Positions 24,966-35,880 are shown, counted from the first letter of the stretch. The stretch is DNA of 56,929 nt from Aquidulcibacter sp. (GCF_020253525.1 NZ_JADCBK010000023.1:1-56929); one strand, 5' to 3'. Numbers and translations are program-made. Notes: generated from the letters alone by a model not told the origin.

Positions 24966-26777
24966 CTAAAGCGGTGCAGTTGCCGCTTCCAGCCACGCCC
25001 GCACATCGGCTTCAACCCGTGGTCCAATCTCAGCCAGAACTTTGGCGTGATAGTGGTTCAGCCAAACGCGCTCTGCTTCGGTCAACATCTCCACCACGAT
25101 CAAGCGGCGATCAATGGGGGCCAGAGTAAGCGTCTCAAAGCCCAGCATCGGCCGCTCTCCGCCCTCAATCGGGGAGGCAGGCGTCACATATTGCAGGTTT
25201 TCGGTGCGGATGCCGTAGCCATCAATCTTATAGAAGCCAGGCTCGTTTGAAACGATCATACCAGGCTCTAGCGCCACATGATTGGGTACTTTCGCGATAC
25301 GGTGGGGGCCTTCATGCACACCGAGATAGGAGCCGACGCCATGGCCGGTACCATGGTCATAATCAAAGCCACCTTCCCACAGGCTCATGCGCGCCAAAGC
25401 ATCCAGTGCTGAGCCGGTCGTGCCTTTTGGAAAGCGCACGCGCGACAAAGCAATATGGCCCTTCAACACACGGGTGAAGCGGTCCTTCATTTCCTCACTT
25501 GGCGTGCCCACTGCGACCGTCCGGGTTACATCGGTGGTGCCGTCGAGATATTGGCCGCCTGAATCGAGCAGGAACAAATTATTCTGATCGATTTTCCGGT
25601 TGCTTTCCACCGTGACCCGATAATGTGGGAAAGCCCCGTTCGGACCCGCGCCCGAGATGGAGTCAAAGGATAAATCCTGCAAAGCACCTGTCGCGATGCG
25701 GAACCCTTCAATGGCCTTACACACATCGATTTCAGTCAGTTTGCCCTTGGGCGCTTCCTGATCGAACCAATGCAGGAAATTGGCCAGTGCAACCCCGTCG
25801 CGCGCATGGGCCCGTTTAGAGCCTGCAATCTCCACCGCATTTTTGAGGGATCGTGGTAGGATCGTGGGGTCTTGCCCGCGAACAACCTGCGCGCCGGCCG
25901 CATGCAGCACATCAAATACATGGGCAGAAGATAGGCTGGGGTCGACCAAAACCCGCTTGCCTTTGGTTTGCTTGAGCGCTTCGACGAAATCAGGCTCGGC
26001 GCTGATCGACACTTCATTGCCCAAGAAGCCGCGCAGTTCGGGTGTCACCTTCTCAGGCTTCACAAATAATTGCGCGGTACCATCCTTGTTGAGGATCGCG
26101 CTGCCCAAAGCCAATGGCGTGCGGGTGACGTCTTTGCCACGAATATTGAACAGCCAAGCCAGAGCGGCAGGCGAGGTTAGAATGCTGGCCTCAATCCCAT
26201 CGCCTGATAGTTTTTCCCCAATGCGCGAGCGCTTGGAAGCGCTACTCTCGCCCGAGAAAGTCTCCGGATGGGGGACAATTTCAGCGCTCGGTTCCGCTGG
26301 GCGGTCTTGCCATGCTTGGTCAATCGGGTTGACGCCGACCGCGACCAATTCAACGCCCGCTTGGGCTGCCGATTCTTTGAGGCGCGCCAAAGCATCTGGG
26401 GGCACAAGGCGGGGGTCATACCCAATCTTCGCACCGGCGGGTGCTTCGGCTTTGAGCCAGACGGCCGGGCCTTGATCGACAAGGTCACGTTGCTCGAACA
26501 ATTCGGGTGCGGTTTGGCTAAGCGCCTGCTGGGTATAGCGCCCATCCGAGAACAAATAGGCCTTGTCCCGCAAAATGATGGCCGCACCAGCTGAGCCTGT
26601 AAAACCTGTGGCCCAGGCCAAGCGCTCGGCGCAATCGGGCAGATACTCATTCTGCCATTCATCCTCATGGGGAACAAACAGGCCATCGAGGCCCAATTGC
26701 TCCAATTGAGCTCGGATCAGGGGAAGGGCCTTGCGGCCTTGGTCAGCGCCACCGCGCACATCATAGGTTTGAAACAT
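24966..26777 (-). CDS. Xaa-Pro aminopeptidase (M24B)
   Basis: A 603-residue metallopeptidase that removes N-terminal residues before proline. It has two N-terminal creatinase-like domains (about 1-310) and a C-terminal pita-bread domain. All five metal ligands are visible: the two Asp in LLDSGGQYLDGTTDVTRT, His in TGHGVGSYLGVHEGP, Glu in SNEPGFY and Glu in IRTENLQ. The length of about 600 is normal for the longer bacterial/eukaryotic cytosolic aminopeptidase P type. No signal peptide, so cytosolic. It is divergent from the uncharacterised gene at 26938. Confidence 0.9.
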   Translation of the reverse strand: MFQTYDVRGGADQGRKALPLIRAQLEQLGLDGLFVPHEDEWQNEYLPDCAERLAWATGFTGSAGAAIILRDKAYLFSDGRYTQQALSQTAPELFEQRDLVDQGPAVWLKAEAPAGAKIGYDPRLVPPDALARLKESAAQAGVELVAVGVNPIDQAWQDRPAEPSAEIVPHPETFSGESSASKRSRIGEKLSGDGIEASILTSPAALAWLFNIRGKDVTRTPLALGSAILNKDGTAQLFVKPEKVTPELRGFLGNEVSISAEPDFVEALKQTKGKRVLVDPSLSSAHVFDVLHAAGAQVVRGQDPTILPRSLKNAVEIAGSKRAHARDGVALANFLHWFDQEAPKGKLTEIDVCKAIEGFRIATGALQDLSFDSISGAGPNGAFPHYRVTVESNRKIDQNNLFLLDSGGQYLDGTTDVTRTVAVGTPSEEMKDRFTRVLKGHIALSRVRFPKGTTGSALDALARMSLWEGGFDYDHGTGHGVGSYLGVHEGPHRIAKVPNHVALEPGMIVSNEPGFYKIDGYGIRTENLQYVTPASPIEGGERPMLGFETLTLAPIDRRLIVVEMLTEAERVWLNHYHAKVLAEIGPRVEADVRAWLEAATAPL

Positions 26778-26937
26778 GTCTTGAACCTAGAGCTATGGTC
26801 GATCTCGCGCAAGGCGATGTTACTGACGGATTCACAATTTGTTTGCATCCCTTGGGTTACAAACCCCTAACTAGTCTTTGGCTGAACCAAGTTCTGGCAA
26901 AAAAAAGCACGCAAAGGCTGGGAGGTATTTCGAAAAG

Positions 26938-28059
26938 ATGCGTGGTCTCAGAAGTCTTGAAGCCTTATACCGGACAGCCTCGACCAGTCGCGTGCTTAAT
27001 CTGTTCCAAGTATATGAACAGAATAAGGAAGAGGATGACTATGCACGTCGTCCCTTCTTTCAAGATCCCACGTTAAACCGCGCCATTTATGTCAAACACC
27101 GACTGCGCTCGGATGAAACCTATCTGATGCCGCGCTCAAGCCCAGTGGCGACCAAAATCATTTTTCCCTTCGACAAAAAGACCCTGCGCGCAGGCGGTCA
27201 GTCGATTTTGATTGGGCAAACTGGCTATCAGGCCACCTTGATTGAAATGCTGGGTGGCGAACAACGCAATATGGACGAAGACTTCAGACTATTGAGTCTG
27301 TTATCGAAATTACCATCCCTTGATCCGTTCCTATTGAAAGAGACGCTGACGCGGCATGATTTTGCGCCCGCCGATTGCTATTTCGCCATGTCAAATGCCG
27401 ATATTGAGCGGATGCGTACGTTCGCAGGCGAACAAATTCGCCAATTGATTACCTTAGCCTTTGGCGGTTCCAACAACCAAATGGGCCAAAGTATCAAGCG
27501 TATGGTGGATGCGATCCTGACCAAGGACACCGAGTCCCGCTTGGACCCATTGCGCATCACCTTGGGCCTCGATGGTCAGCAATTTGAAGATAGCATCTTC
27601 AGCTGGAAGGGCTTTTTGTACTTCAAATGGCAATTCAACGGCAGCATGAATAAGTTGAAGAGCCTTTCGGTGGCACTAGACCGCGTCACCCTCGAAGGTG
27701 CCATGGACAAAGTGTTGGACAATTCGATCGCAAGCCAACGCATTGCTCTGAAAAAGGCGATCCAAAAGGCAGCACGGGGCTGTGTTGCGATTTTGGGCCT
27801 CTATGATGATGCCTTTAATGACCTAGTGGAGCACGGAAATGCGGCGGCTTTCCGCAAGTTCTTGCTGGAAGCGCCCCGTCTCTTTATTGAATTGGGCCAT
27901 AGCATGGGGGTGATGAGCCATATCACCAGCTTCTGGGATTATCGTTTCCCCAATCCAAACCGCCTGCATATGCAAGCGTCGGAATTCCAAGAGATGTTGA
28001 ATGAATTCCTGACCAGCCTGACTGAAACCTCGTATGATGATTTAACGCGCCGGGCTTGA
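26938..28059 (+). CDS. Uncharacterised cytosolic protein
   Basis: A 373-residue protein that I cannot assign to a family. It has no signal peptide, no long hydrophobic segment and no recognised nucleotide-binding or catalytic motif. It is rich in Phe, Leu and charged residues and probably mostly helical, with central segments such as GGSNNQMGQSIKRMVDAIL and FSWKGFLYFKWQF. The ATG at 26938 is used: a GGGAGG lies 12 bases upstream, a little far. An in-frame TTG at 26878 has no ribosome site. It stands alone between the divergent aminopeptidase gene and the convergent prmA gene (5-base gap). Codon use looks like that of its neighbours, so it is probably a native, lineage-specific gene. Confidence 0.65.
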   Translation: MRGLRSLEALYRTASTSRVLNLFQVYEQNKEEDDYARRPFFQDPTLNRAIYVKHRLRSDETYLMPRSSPVATKIIFPFDKKTLRAGGQSILIGQTGYQATLIEMLGGEQRNMDEDFRLLSLLSKLPSLDPFLLKETLTRHDFAPADCYFAMSNADIERMRTFAGEQIRQLITLAFGGSNNQMGQSIKRMVDAILTKDTESRLDPLRITLGLDGQQFEDSIFSWKGFLYFKWQFNGSMNKLKSLSVALDRVTLEGAMDKVLDNSIASQRIALKKAIQKAARGCVAILGLYDDAFNDLVEHGNAAAFRKFLLEAPRLFIELGHSMGVMSHITSFWDYRFPNPNRLHMQASEFQEMLNEFLTSLTETSYDDLTRRA

Positions 28060-28064
28060 GGGCA

Positions 28065-28931
28065 TTAGGTGGCGCGCACGGGCCTGCGATAGGTCAAGGT
28101 CGACCAATTTTCCTTGCGATACCGATGCTCCAACACCAGACCCCGCTGCCCATAGGCGCGGCGAATGGCGGGCTCTTGATGGGTTAATAGGCCCGACAAG
28201 ACGATACGGCCACCGGGTTTCACGATGCTGGCCAAGTCTGGCGACAAGCGCACCAAGGGCTTCATCAAAATATTGGCAAACACCAGATCAAACGGGCCTT
28301 GCGACCGTATCAAGGCGCGACGTACGCCATTGGCCACATAGGTGCGAACCGTGGGGCCGACGCGGTTTAGTTTGGCATTGAGGCCAGCGATATAATTGGC
28401 GCGGGGGTCAATTTCGGTCCCGACCACAACCCGGCTACCGGTCTTGGCTGCACCAATGGCCAGGATGGCAGAGCCCGTGCCGACGTCCAAAACGCGTTGC
28501 GGGCGCTGGCCGCGTGTCAACAGTCGGTCTAGCGCTAAGAGGCAGCCGGACGTGGTTCCATGATGACCCGTCCCAAAGGCTTCGCCCGCATCAATGATGA
28601 TTTCAACCGTGCCGTTTTTCGCCTTGCCGACATCATGACTGCCAACCACCATAAAGCGGCCTGCGGGCACGGGCGGTAGGCCTTCGAGCGACATCTTGAC
28701 CCAATCGGCATCTTCAAGCGGGGCAATGCGGGCGTCTAAGTCTGGGTCGGCAATGGCGATGGCCCCCACACCCGCTTGGGCACCTTCGAGGGTGTAGGCA
28801 TAGGCTTCCAGCTTGAACTGGCGACGCTCTAACTCCCACCAGCCGACGGCACCAAAGCCACCCAGAGCGTCGAGGAGTTTTGAAGCGCCTTCAATGGCGG
28901 CGCGCGGACCAGTGGCGAGGATCAGATACAT
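28065..28931 (-). CDS. prmA: Ribosomal protein L11 methyltransferase
   Basis: PrmA trimethylates lysines and the N-terminus of ribosomal protein L11 using SAM. The 288-residue protein has the SAM motif LDVGTGSAILAIGAAKTG, the family's GEAFGTGHHGTTSGCL before it, and the NILMKPL substrate-loop motif that replaces NPPY. The start at 28931 (MYLILATGPRAA) gives the usual length of about 290. Longer open frame upstream to 29048 is rejected because it adds non-conserved sequence, although the ribosome site at 28931 is weak. It is divergent from serS. Confidence 0.87.
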   Translation of the reverse strand: MYLILATGPRAAIEGASKLLDALGGFGAVGWWELERRQFKLEAYAYTLEGAQAGVGAIAIADPDLDARIAPLEDADWVKMSLEGLPPVPAGRFMVVGSHDVGKAKNGTVEIIIDAGEAFGTGHHGTTSGCLLALDRLLTRGQRPQRVLDVGTGSAILAIGAAKTGSRVVVGTEIDPRANYIAGLNAKLNRVGPTVRTYVANGVRRALIRSQGPFDLVFANILMKPLVRLSPDLASIVKPGGRIVLSGLLTHQEPAIRRAYGQRGLVLEHRYRKENWSTLTYRRPVRAT

Positions 28932-29053
28932 GCCCGCGAGATAGAGGCCACAAGCGTTTTTGTCGAGGTGATCGGGCAGTCTTATCCTCTGTCTGCGCGG
29001 GTACTCTTTCAGGCGCGTCCAACGCGCGCTATCAGGAGCGCACAGCAACTTAG

Positions 29054-30759
<1,706 letters not shown>

Positions 30760-30850
30760 CCTTACGCACTCCTGTTGGAAGAAATTTTACGATTAACAAA
30801 TATACAGGAAATTGACCAAAGATCATCACGTTCCTTTCGAGGCTATGCCT

Positions 30851-31255
30851 ATGTATGATATCGTCTTTTATATTTCGGCTGGGACGCTTGCTTTTGGGGC
30901 CGGTCTTGGCGTTAAGGGCATGCTTGATCCAATGTGGGCAGGCAGGCTCGTCCGTTTGCAGCCTGAAAATGGTCAGCCAGAGGGCTATGCTGAGTTTCGT
31001 GCAACCTTTGGCGGCATGTTTTTGGGCCTCCATCTGGCAGCGCTAGCCTTCATGGTTTTCTGGGGCGAGGAGGCCGGGGTTGCAGCCTGTTCCGTCTTGG
31101 CAGCTGGCTGGTGGTTTACCGCTCTCGGCCGCTATTTGTCCTACAGCATGGATAGCAACACCCAGCACAGCCACGTCGTGCGATCAGTCGCGATTGAGGT
31201 TATTATCGGCCTCGCCATCGCCGTGTGGCCAATCACAACGCTGTTGCGCCTCTAA
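30851..31255 (+). CDS. Small four-helix membrane protein (DUF4345-like)
   Basis: A 134-residue inner-membrane protein with about four hydrophobic segments (residues 3-22, 57-77, 80-98 and 112-131). The FGGMFLGLHLAAL segment and overall size recall DUF4345 proteins, whose function is unknown. The ATG at 30851 is preferred: GAGG lies 8 bases upstream, whereas an ATG two codons earlier would leave only 2 bases. It is monocistronic as far as can be seen, and is divergent from the DUF1801 gene. Confidence 0.65.
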   Translation: MYDIVFYISAGTLAFGAGLGVKGMLDPMWAGRLVRLQPENGQPEGYAEFRATFGGMFLGLHLAALAFMVFWGEEAGVAACSVLAAGWWFTALGRYLSYSMDSNTQHSHVVRSVAIEVIIGLAIAVWPITTLLRL

Positions 31256-31484
31256 AGCGAAAAAAGGGTCTGCCTTGTCAAAGGCTCACGCTACCTAAAC
31301 GTTAAACTTCAGAAACTTACCTCTTTGTAATTGGCAATCCGCCGCAACTATCCCTATGTCCCGCTTGAAGCGCGGCGGGGGTCGCCCAAACTGTCGGCTA
31401 GAAACGACAGCGGGTCTTGCACCTTTCAAAGCCGCAGATTGGGCGTCGCGATATTGGCGGCGCATCTGGGAAAAGGGTTGTTTG

Positions 31485-32237
31485 ATGTCTTATTTTACCA
31501 ACGCATTTGGACGCACATTGGTTTTGGCCTTAGGCATGGCTGCAGCTGTGGCGGGCCCCTCTTATGCCGACCGCACCGCCACACAAAATGAGCGCACGCC
31601 TGCGGGCAAGCTGTTGCAAATGCCGTTGATCGATTTTGTATTCGAAGCCAAATTGATTAGCACCAAGCAAGCTGGCGACGTGCTGAAGACGGGCGATGTG
31701 ATCGGCCAGTTTGAAGTGGGCGTTACCCAAACTGCGCGCTTGAAGGTCGATACGCTTGCGCGGCGTCCGGCTTACCCACGTTCGGTGCCTGCTGGCACGA
31801 TCTTATTCCAAGTCAATCTGGATAATGGCGTTGCGTTTTGTGCACCCTTATGGCCCGATCAAGGTGTGCGCCGGTCCCAGTGTTTCCGCGACCTCAATAA
31901 TGATGGGGTGTTTGATGCAGGCTATATCACGGACTACATCAGCCGGGGCAAGAATATCTATGGCGGTCGTCTGCAGGGCCTCTCGCCCATGCCGCAAACC
32001 CCGTATGAGCTGACGTCTGGCAATCTGATAGAGCCCGAACCCGCCGAATTGGTTGTCAGCAGCATTCTGGGCAATACCATTCGCTTTGATTACAAGCTGA
32101 ATGGCGTCAAGCTGACGGAGAAGGAATGCGCGATCAATAGCGATCAGCCGTGCCGTTTGTTGAACCAGGATTATCGGTTCGAGGCCCATGCCGGCGGCGT
32201 TAGGATCAAGGCTGCGGAGAGCCTATCGGCCTCTTAA
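31485..32237 (+). CDS. Secreted protein of unknown function with an EF-hand-like loop
   Basis: A 250-residue protein with a signal peptide (hydrophobic residues 10-28, cleavage near SYA-DRT). I do not recognise a family. The mature part looks beta-rich, has two Cys pairs (CAPLWPDQ / RRSQCFRD and KECAINSDQPCRLL) that could form disulfides, and contains DLNNDGVFD at about residue 140, a D-x-N-x-D-G-x-x-D loop like those binding calcium in EF-hands or dockerin-type repeats. The start is fixed by AAGGG 7 bases before the ATG at 31485; the longer frame from 31356 is not supported. It is followed after 133 bases by the P450 gene. Confidence 0.65.
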   Translation: MSYFTNAFGRTLVLALGMAAAVAGPSYADRTATQNERTPAGKLLQMPLIDFVFEAKLISTKQAGDVLKTGDVIGQFEVGVTQTARLKVDTLARRPAYPRSVPAGTILFQVNLDNGVAFCAPLWPDQGVRRSQCFRDLNNDGVFDAGYITDYISRGKNIYGGRLQGLSPMPQTPYELTSGNLIEPEPAELVVSSILGNTIRFDYKLNGVKLTEKECAINSDQPCRLLNQDYRFEAHAGGVRIKAAESLSAS

Positions 32238-32324
32238 GCGATGCAAAGACACCACCAATAGGTGGCCATCACATCAAAATTGTCTGCATGCCCTTGACCG
32301 CTGCAACCTGACCGTCACAACGTT

Positions 32325-32360
32325 CCCTCAACAAGCCCGTTCTCATGAGGCTGTTGAGGG
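32325..32360 (+). promoter_or_regulatory. Leader hairpin sequestering the P450 ribosome-binding site
   Basis: CCCTCAACAAGCC at 32325-32337 pairs with GGCTGTTGAGGG at 32349-32360, giving 12 base pairs with a single bulged A and an 11-base loop. The Shine-Dalgarno GAGGGAG at 32356-32362, 8 bases before the P450 ATG at 32371, has five of its seven bases inside the stem. No T-run follows, so it is not an intrinsic terminator. This is the layout of a translational switch: a thermometer, a ligand-sensing leader, or a protein or small-RNA site. Confidence 0.6.
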
Positions 32361-32370
32361 AGCATAAGTG

Positions 32371-33657
32371 ATGTCTGCTGATCCGATCCTACCCGATGAA
32401 TTATCGCGGGCGGTGGTTAGTCCAAAGACTTATGCCAACCAAGCCATGATGGACGAAACCTTCGCGAAAATTCGTGCCGATTATCCCCTTGCCAAGACCC
32501 AATTGCCAGACTTTGAGCCCTTTTGGTTTGTGTCCAAACACGCCGATATTCTTGAAATCAGTCGCCAGAATGATGTGTTCTTAAGTGGGGAAATGCCAAC
32601 CACGCTGACCACCAAGTCTGTGGATCAGAAGGTGCGCCAACAAACAGGCGGCTCGCCCCATTTAATTCGCACCTTGGTGCAGATGGATGCGCCAGATCAT
32701 CCAAAGTTTCGCCACATGACCCAAGCCTGGTTCATGCCGCAGAATTTGCGCAAGCTTGAAGATCAAATCCGCAAAATTGCCCGCATCTATGTCGATAAGA
32801 TGGCGCGCATGGGCGGCCAGTGCGACTTCTTGAATGATATCGCGCTGTTCTTCCCGTTGCGGGTAATTATGGAAATTCTGGGCGTGCCCGAAGTGGATGA
32901 GCCCCGCATGCTGAAGCTCACCCAAGAATTATTTGGTGCCCAAGACCCCGAAATGAATCGTTCGGGCGGTGAGCTGGAGGATGAGCAAAAGGCCTTGGCC
33001 GACATTCAGGCCGTCCTGATGGACTTCTTTATGTATTTCAACCAAATCACCGAAGCGCGCCGGGCTAATCCAACCGAAGATGTGGCCACCGTAATTGCCA
33101 ATGCCACGATGGATGGGCAGCCGATCGGTGCGTTTGAAGCGGTGAGCTATTACACCATCATTGCTACGGCGGGTCACGACACCACCTCGTCCTCAACGGC
33201 TGCTGGCCTTTATGGCTTGATCCAAAATCCAGACCAATTGGCGGCAGTTCAAAATGATTTGGATCTGATCCATGGCTTGGTCGATGAATCGATCCGATGG
33301 GCTACACCTGTGCGGCATTTCATGCGCTCGGCGACTAAGAACTATGACTTGCGTGGCCAAACCATCCAAAAGGGTGACTGGCTGATGCTGTCCTATCCCT
33401 CAGGCAATCGCGACGAGGAAGTGTTCGACGATCCGTATGCATTTCGGATTAATCGCACCCCAAACAAGCATTTAGCCTTTGGCTATGGGGCGCATTTGTG
33501 CTTAGGCCAACATTTGGCCAAGCTGGAGATGCGGATATTCTGGGAAGAATTGCTGCCACGCCTCAAATCCGTCGAATTTGCAGGCGAACCCAAGCTTTCG
33601 GAAGCCAATTTTGTTGGTGGGCTTAAAAACCTACCCATCCGCTATGTAATGGACTGA
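32371..33657 (+). CDS. Cytochrome P450 monooxygenase
   Basis: A 428-residue soluble bacterial P450. The I-helix oxygen-binding motif AGHDTTSSS, the K-helix ExxR as ESIR, and the heme loop FGYGAHLCLGQHLA with ligand Cys377 are all present. The heme-loop style and the N-terminal pattern fit the bacterial group acting on terpenoids, sterols or alkyl chains, but the substrate cannot be given. No ferredoxin or reductase gene is adjacent, so electron partners must be elsewhere. The ATG at 32371 is placed 8 bases after GAGGGAG; a GTG lies one codon earlier. Its ribosome site is inside a strong hairpin. The secreted protein gene follows 2 bases downstream, then mtnP, so a three-gene operon is likely. 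Confidence 0.9.
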   Translation: MSADPILPDELSRAVVSPKTYANQAMMDETFAKIRADYPLAKTQLPDFEPFWFVSKHADILEISRQNDVFLSGEMPTTLTTKSVDQKVRQQTGGSPHLIRTLVQMDAPDHPKFRHMTQAWFMPQNLRKLEDQIRKIARIYVDKMARMGGQCDFLNDIALFFPLRVIMEILGVPEVDEPRMLKLTQELFGAQDPEMNRSGGELEDEQKALADIQAVLMDFFMYFNQITEARRANPTEDVATVIANATMDGQPIGAFEAVSYYTIIATAGHDTTSSSTAAGLYGLIQNPDQLAAVQNDLDLIHGLVDESIRWATPVRHFMRSATKNYDLRGQTIQKGDWLMLSYPSGNRDEEVFDDPYAFRINRTPNKHLAFGYGAHLCLGQHLAKLEMRIFWEELLPRLKSVEFAGEPKLSEANFVGGLKNLPIRYVMD

Positions 33658-33659
33658 TC

Positions 33660-34340
33660 ATGCGTTTTGCACCTTTTGCGATTATTCTCACGTTGGCAGC
33701 GGGGCCAGGCCAAGGCGCTTTTGCCCAGGCTCAAGATCCGGTGCCCGCGGCGGCCCCCGAAACGCCTCTGCCCGAAGTAACGGTGAATCTTGGCCGCAAG
33801 ACATCTTCAACGCCGTTGATTGCCCCCCTTGAGACCAAGCAATTTGAGTTGCCGCAAGACTTTAGCCCAAATGCAGCGACGGCTGCTCCATCAGAGGCAA
33901 GCGTGCCCGATCTCTCCAGCCCAGCGATAGCCATGCCACCTGCTGCCCCGCGTGGTCCGCTGACGCCTGCCGAAATCGCGCGCGAGATTGCCCCAAATTT
34001 TGACGTGACCAAGGACTATACACGCTTGGTGCAGTGTTATGGCACGGCGGACTTCATGGGGGCGATCACCCGTATTCAGGCCAGTCGCCCCGGTGCGCCT
34101 CAACAAGTTATTGGCGTAGCGCGCGAAATCATGGCCTTAAGCGATGCCATGCAGCCCATGGTATTGGCTGCCTCGACCGTGCGGGGCGAGCCCCGTTTTC
34201 GTGCCGATTATGATGCCTTTGCCCGCCAAGGCCAGCGCGAGCTGGCAAGCGCCAAAAATCCAAATGCGGTTATGCAGCGTCGTCTCGCGACTTTAGAGGC
34301 TTGCCGCCGTGACGTCACACGCTGGCGCAAAGAAGGTTAA
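33660..34340 (+). CDS. Proline/alanine-rich periplasmic protein of unknown function
   Basis: A 226-residue protein with a signal peptide (residues 1-22, cleavage near AFA-QAQ). The next 85 residues are low-complexity Pro/Ala/Thr linker. The C-terminal 110 residues form a probable helical domain (FDVTKDYTRLVQCYGTADF ... TLEACRRDVTRWRKEG) with two Cys that may form a disulfide. I do not recognise the family. It begins 2 bases after the P450 stop and ends 5 bases before mtnP, so it is part of that operon; how it relates to either enzyme is unclear. Confidence 0.6.
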   Translation: MRFAPFAIILTLAAGPGQGAFAQAQDPVPAAAPETPLPEVTVNLGRKTSSTPLIAPLETKQFELPQDFSPNAATAAPSEASVPDLSSPAIAMPPAAPRGPLTPAEIAREIAPNFDVTKDYTRLVQCYGTADFMGAITRIQASRPGAPQQVIGVAREIMALSDAMQPMVLAASTVRGEPRFRADYDAFARQGQRELASAKNPNAVMQRRLATLEACRRDVTRWRKEG

Positions 34341-34345
34341 ACGCG

Positions 34346-35209
34346 ATGTCCGATTGGGTTTTGGGTGTGATTGGTGGCTCGGGGCTATATGATATTCCGG
34401 GTCTCTCGGGTGAATGGCGGACCATTGAGAGCCCGTGGGGTGCGCCATCGGATCAAATTTTTGATGCGGAATTAGATGGCCAACGGGTGGTATTCCTGCC
34501 GCGCCATGGTCGCGGGCATCGTATTTCGCCCTCCGAACTCAATAGTCGCGCCAATATCGACGTGTTGAAGCGGGCAGGGGTGACCGATGTTTTGTCCATC
34601 TCTGCCGTGGGCTCGCTGAAGCAAGAGCTGCCACCCGGGCATTTTGTTGTGGTCGATCAATTTATCGACCGCACCTTTGCGCGGCCCAAGAGCTTTTTTG
34701 GCACGGGGCTTGTCGCCCATGTGTCGGTAGCCCACCCCATCTGCCCGCGCTTAGCAGGGCTTGCAGCACAGGCCGCGCGTCGCTCTGGCGCAGAAGTGAC
34801 CGAGGGCGGGACCTATCTGGTGATGGAAGGTCCACAATTTTCGACTTTGGCCGAAAGCAATCTTTATCGATCTTGGGGCTGTTCGGTCATTGGCATGACC
34901 AATATGCCCGAAGCCAAACTCGCCCGCGAGGCAGAGCTTCCCTATGCGTCGGTCTGTATGGTGACCGATTATGATTGCTGGAATGAAGACCATGCCGCGG
35001 TAGAAGTCTCAGCCATTCTGGAAGTCATGCACGCCAATTCAACCAAGGCCAAAGCTATGGTGGCTGATTTAGCGCGCGCCCTCAAATCCATCGAGCGGAC
35101 GCCTTCTCCGATTGATACCTGCTTGGACTTTGCCTTGATCACGGCTCCAGAAGCGCGCGATCCGGCCCTATTGGCGAAGTTATCGGCAGTTGCCGGACGC
35201 GTGCTTTAA
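34346..35209 (+). CDS. mtnP: S-methyl-5'-thioadenosine phosphorylase
   Basis: This 287-residue purine phosphorylase cleaves methylthioadenosine with phosphate to adenine and methylthioribose-1-phosphate in methionine salvage. The phosphate loop GGSGLYD is at residues 9-15, LPRHGRGHRISPSE near residue 50, the purine site in EGPQFSTLAES near 160, and GMTNMPEAKLAREAELPYA near 183 is typical of MTAP rather than PNP. The adenine released could feed the adenine deaminase at 1.2-2.2 kb. It is the last gene of the P450 operon by spacing and shares TTAA stops with the convergent TetR gene. Confidence 0.9.
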   Translation: MSDWVLGVIGGSGLYDIPGLSGEWRTIESPWGAPSDQIFDAELDGQRVVFLPRHGRGHRISPSELNSRANIDVLKRAGVTDVLSISAVGSLKQELPPGHFVVVDQFIDRTFARPKSFFGTGLVAHVSVAHPICPRLAGLAAQAARRSGAEVTEGGTYLVMEGPQFSTLAESNLYRSWGCSVIGMTNMPEAKLAREAELPYASVCMVTDYDCWNEDHAAVEVSAILEVMHANSTKAKAMVADLARALKSIERTPSPIDTCLDFALITAPEARDPALLAKLSAVAGRVL

Positions 35210-35880
35210 TTTTTTCCCCAGCCGCGCAAGAAAACGCGGACACAGGATTTTACAAACTGGGTCAGCTCATCCTCGTCGACGCCTTGGGTGACCCCCAATT
35301 CCTGCTTGTAGCGGAACTCTCCCTGCACCATGGCGATATATTGCACCGCGGCCATATAGGGCTGGTCGCAGGCAATCTCACCGCGCTTGTCGGCAATGGT
35401 CAGCACGTCTGCCAAAGTCATGGTCGAGTGATGCACCACGCGCTCGTAAAAGGTGCGCGGCAGTTCGGGGCGGGTTGCGAGGGCCTGCATCATAACCCCA
35501 TGCAGGGCTGAGATTTCGGGGTTCAGCATCATTTTGATGAAATCGATGCCCAACCGCTCCAGAGTTTCGGCCAAGGGCTTACCTGCCTCAACTTCCAGCA
35601 TGGCCTGCTGATAAATTGGGCTGCAACCCACGCTCATGGCCGTCACAAACAACTGATCCTTTGACTTATACTTTGCGTATAGAGTTACCTTAGATACGCC
35701 AGCGCGCGCCGCCAAAGCGTCCATGCTGATGCGGTCATAGGGGCTTTCTAAGAAGGCGTTTTTGGCGGCTTCGAGGATTTTGGCCTCCTTGGCCAAATCG
35801 ACAGGGCGGCCCATGCGCGCAGAGCTAGTCTGGCCCAGTGTTGGTTCTTCAGAATTTTTTTGTTCCGAGTCTCTTGACAT
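35206..35880 (-). CDS. TetR family transcriptional repressor
   Basis: A 224-residue regulator. The helix-turn-helix is at about residues 50-70 (ISMDALAARAGVSKVTLYAKYKSKDQLF, in part), followed by a TetR C-terminal ligand domain of the AcrR-associated type. A 22-residue polar N-terminal extension precedes the DNA-binding domain. It is divergent from the DevC-like permease operon, and a perfect palindrome starts at the base next to its start codon, so it very likely represses both itself and the exporter, with the exported compound or a relative as inducer. It shares a TTAA stop with mtnP. Confidence 0.9.
   Translation of the reverse strand: MSRDSEQKNSEEPTLGQTSSARMGRPVDLAKEAKILEAAKNAFLESPYDRISMDALAARAGVSKVTLYAKYKSKDQLFVTAMSVGCSPIYQQAMLEVEAGKPLAETLERLGIDFIKMMLNPEISALHGVMMQALATRPELPRTFYERVVHHSTMTLADVLTIADKRGEIACDQPYMAAVQYIAMVQGEFRYKQELGVTQGVDEDELTQFVKSCVRVFLRGWGKN

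Noticed and set aside
32251-32265. Short stem CCACC-AATA-GGTGG after the secreted protein gene as a terminator
   Set aside because: Only 5 bp and no following T-run.
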